Part shown: in pieces, positions 58,601 through 61,600 of the stretch
Numbering within the stretch: the stretch's first letter is position 1
How the letters are laid out: each line of letters opens with the position of its first letter
Assembly (NCBI GenBank): GCA_032716605.1
Contig: CM064530.1
Location: 5,352,245-5,416,244, forward strand
Reading direction: 5' to 3'
Origin: Paralithodes platypus
Taxonomy: Eukaryota > Arthropoda > Malacostraca > Decapoda > Lithodidae
DNA length: 64,000 nucleotides
The notes under the pieces: model-generated
The model's input: only the letters and a program-made list of their open reading frames with translations
What the model was told of the DNA's origin: nothing
Database searches by the model: none
Position numbers and translations under genes: made by a program

Positions 58601-61600
58601 ACGTTCCACATGGCCAAACCATCTCAAGGTGTTCCTTTTCACTCTTTCCAGCACATCTACATCCACACCACACCACTCTCGTACTTCCTCATTCATCTGT
58701 CTACCCCTCCATGTAACTCTGCACACACTTCTCAAGTAACTCATTTCCACCCCTCTCACTCTTTATTTGTCTCTCTCCAACAACGCCCATGCTTCACTCC
58801 CATACATCATTGTCGGGATTACCACACTTTCATGCAAGGACTTCTTTACTTCTATGCTGACCACCGTATTTCTTGTTACTGTTTTCAGCGTTCCTACAAC
58901 CCTCTTCCCCTGTTGCACCCACTTCCGCACTTCTTCCTCCATACTCCCATCTTTACTCAATACACTGCCCAAGTACAAAAATGAGCTGGCTAGAGTGCGA
59001 TGTGGACACCATCCAGCCTTTCCGAGTTATCAGAAGAGGCTGGATGACTCCGTCCAGGTTCTAACACAACACCGCACACTATCAAACACATTATGGAAGA
59101 TTGCATAACACACAACCACTTACGATAACAACACAACACACACTCCTTAAGAACTTTATGGGAAAACCCAGTCTCGGCCGTGGCCTTCCTTAGGAGCTCG
59201 GGGCTGTTCGGCCAGGCAGCCTAATGTACAACTACTGCTACTACTACTGGTTAAATAACATAATTAGGTCATTATAAAGCAGACAGTCTCCAGATGCCTA
59301 CACATGCACTGAACTATGTTCATAGAGGCACATACAGTACATTATGCAAAAGCCTACTCAGATTGGCTGCCTGCATGAAAACATATAGAATGAACTGATC
59401 TAGATTGACCAATTGAATGACTTACATTGTATTCTCTCTTGACCAGTTCAACCACATTGGATGAGTTAGCAGTAAGTTCACCATGGCCGGAGCCTTCAAT
59501 CATCTGGGACAGTCGGGAGTATACTGATGACTGTTCTGCTGTCACTGCGAAGATCAGGTTCATCTTGTGCTCCTTAGCCACTTGGTTAATCTGGGGAGCA
59601 GAGAATTTATAATGTAAAATTAGCAAAATAAACAAACCCAAACTGGTTTTGGGTTAAAAAGATAAATGCAAACAAAATAATCATAATCGCTATGTGGAAA
59701 TAACGCTTAATAAAATTAATTTTGAAATAAAAGAACACAATCCACCACATAGGGTGTACATCACTACATGAGCAAGTCAATCTGGTTCAATACCGAACAT
59801 TAACTGAAAAAGACATTAATATAAGACTAAAATAATGTATGTGAGTCTTGTCACTACTATACCGGTACTGTTTCTTTTCAACTGACGGTAAATTGAATCT
59901 CTTAGCAGCTAATTTCTCGATACTTAACCTCTTAAGTGCGCATGGGGGTAATTAGACACCTCTGCCTGTGTGCATGTATTTGAGCTGTTTCCATCACTAA
60001 AATATTCATTTTACCATAAATAGCATTAATACTTATCCATATGCGCCTATTATAGGTTGATTATAAAGGTATTAACCTGTTACAACAATAAAACGAGTGA
60101 AAACAGCGTTTGGATGGTCAAAATCGGCGCTACATGCGGCGAGTTGCATAATGTATGGGTGAGGCAACCTGCTTTCCCGCCAATTTCCCCCAAGGCCACT
60201 GAGACACTGTCGATCGATACTCTCTCTCTCTCTCTTGCACTCGCTTGCTAACAGTGATGACAATGCCCTGCTTGCAACTCGCTAATGTTAGCACGAAAAT
60301 ATACCTCAGAATAAGGGATGTTTAAAATTTATTTATTTTTTCTCTGACTCTTAAGAGTCTTCCCGCAGTTCCCGGGTTAATGGAAAAATATGAAACTGCA
60401 ATGTCTCTGCATCATTTTAAGACCAAATTCATACAATTAATGGAAAAGTATGAAACTACAATGTCTCTGCATCATTTTAAGACCAAGTTCATAAAATTAG
60501 TCAGAAAAAACAACCATCACCCCTTAACTACAGGATCTCTGTCACCACAATTCATACTGAGGTTTCGTACCTGGGAGACTGAAGGGTAGTCCTGCAGTAT
60601 GGAGTGTGTGTAGTACTCGTTGTTCAGATCCAAGTGACATTCTCCGTCGTTTGGCTTCACGATGCCTCCCAGCTATTAGCAATAAGGGAAAAACAAGTTA
60701 ATTATGTTTATCAACATAAGCATACAGTAAATAGTGGAATATCAGAAATCCTTACACCAAGAATACAAAAAGCAAAAATAAATATTAATTGACACTTTAT
60801 AAACAGAAGTTCTTTCATGAGCATATGAGGAAAATAGCCGCTAGGGCGTACTCTTACCTATAGAATCCGCCACACCAAAAGGGTTAAAGTGAATTAACTT
60901 TATAAATCAACCAGAAGTTAAGTTAATTACATAAAGTAGAGGATGTCAACAGAATGGAGCGTAATGAGATGAGAATGGTGAGATGGATGTGTGGGGCCAG
61001 GCTACAGGATAGAATAACAAATGTTGAGCTGAGGAGACGTTTAGGTATAAAGAGTATTAGCGAGGTGATGCGTACAAGTAGACTGGGATGGTATGGACAT
61101 GTGGAGAGAATGGATGAACAAAATTCAAGAACTTGACAAGTGAACTGCATCAACTGTCCTAACTCTATGTACAGTACTGAAGGACTGGCTGCCTGACCTT
61201 GCCATCTCCAGCATAGTGGAATCCTGCGTCGGTTGAGAATACAAGGAGTCGGCGTGCATCCTGCCGCCACCTGATGGCCTCCTGACACACGATGGCCTGC
61301 ATGATGGCGTCGAATCCTCCCTCCGGCGCGTCCAAGTTGCCAGACACTGGGGCTCGGTCTACCTCATCCTGTGTCAGAGATAAAAGTTAGTACTGCTTTC
61401 AATAGTCCCAATTAGAGAATAAATTGCTAATAACTTTCCTATTTTTTTCAATTTAACAAAAACAGGATACTTTACAGTAAAGGGTTGGTTTGGTACTACA
61501 GTAGTTGAGTTGTCCAATTAACCAGACCACTGAGGAACCCTTATTATGACATGCTAAAGTTACTAGGCAAGTATTAAATACTGGCCTAGTAATTTCTCTG

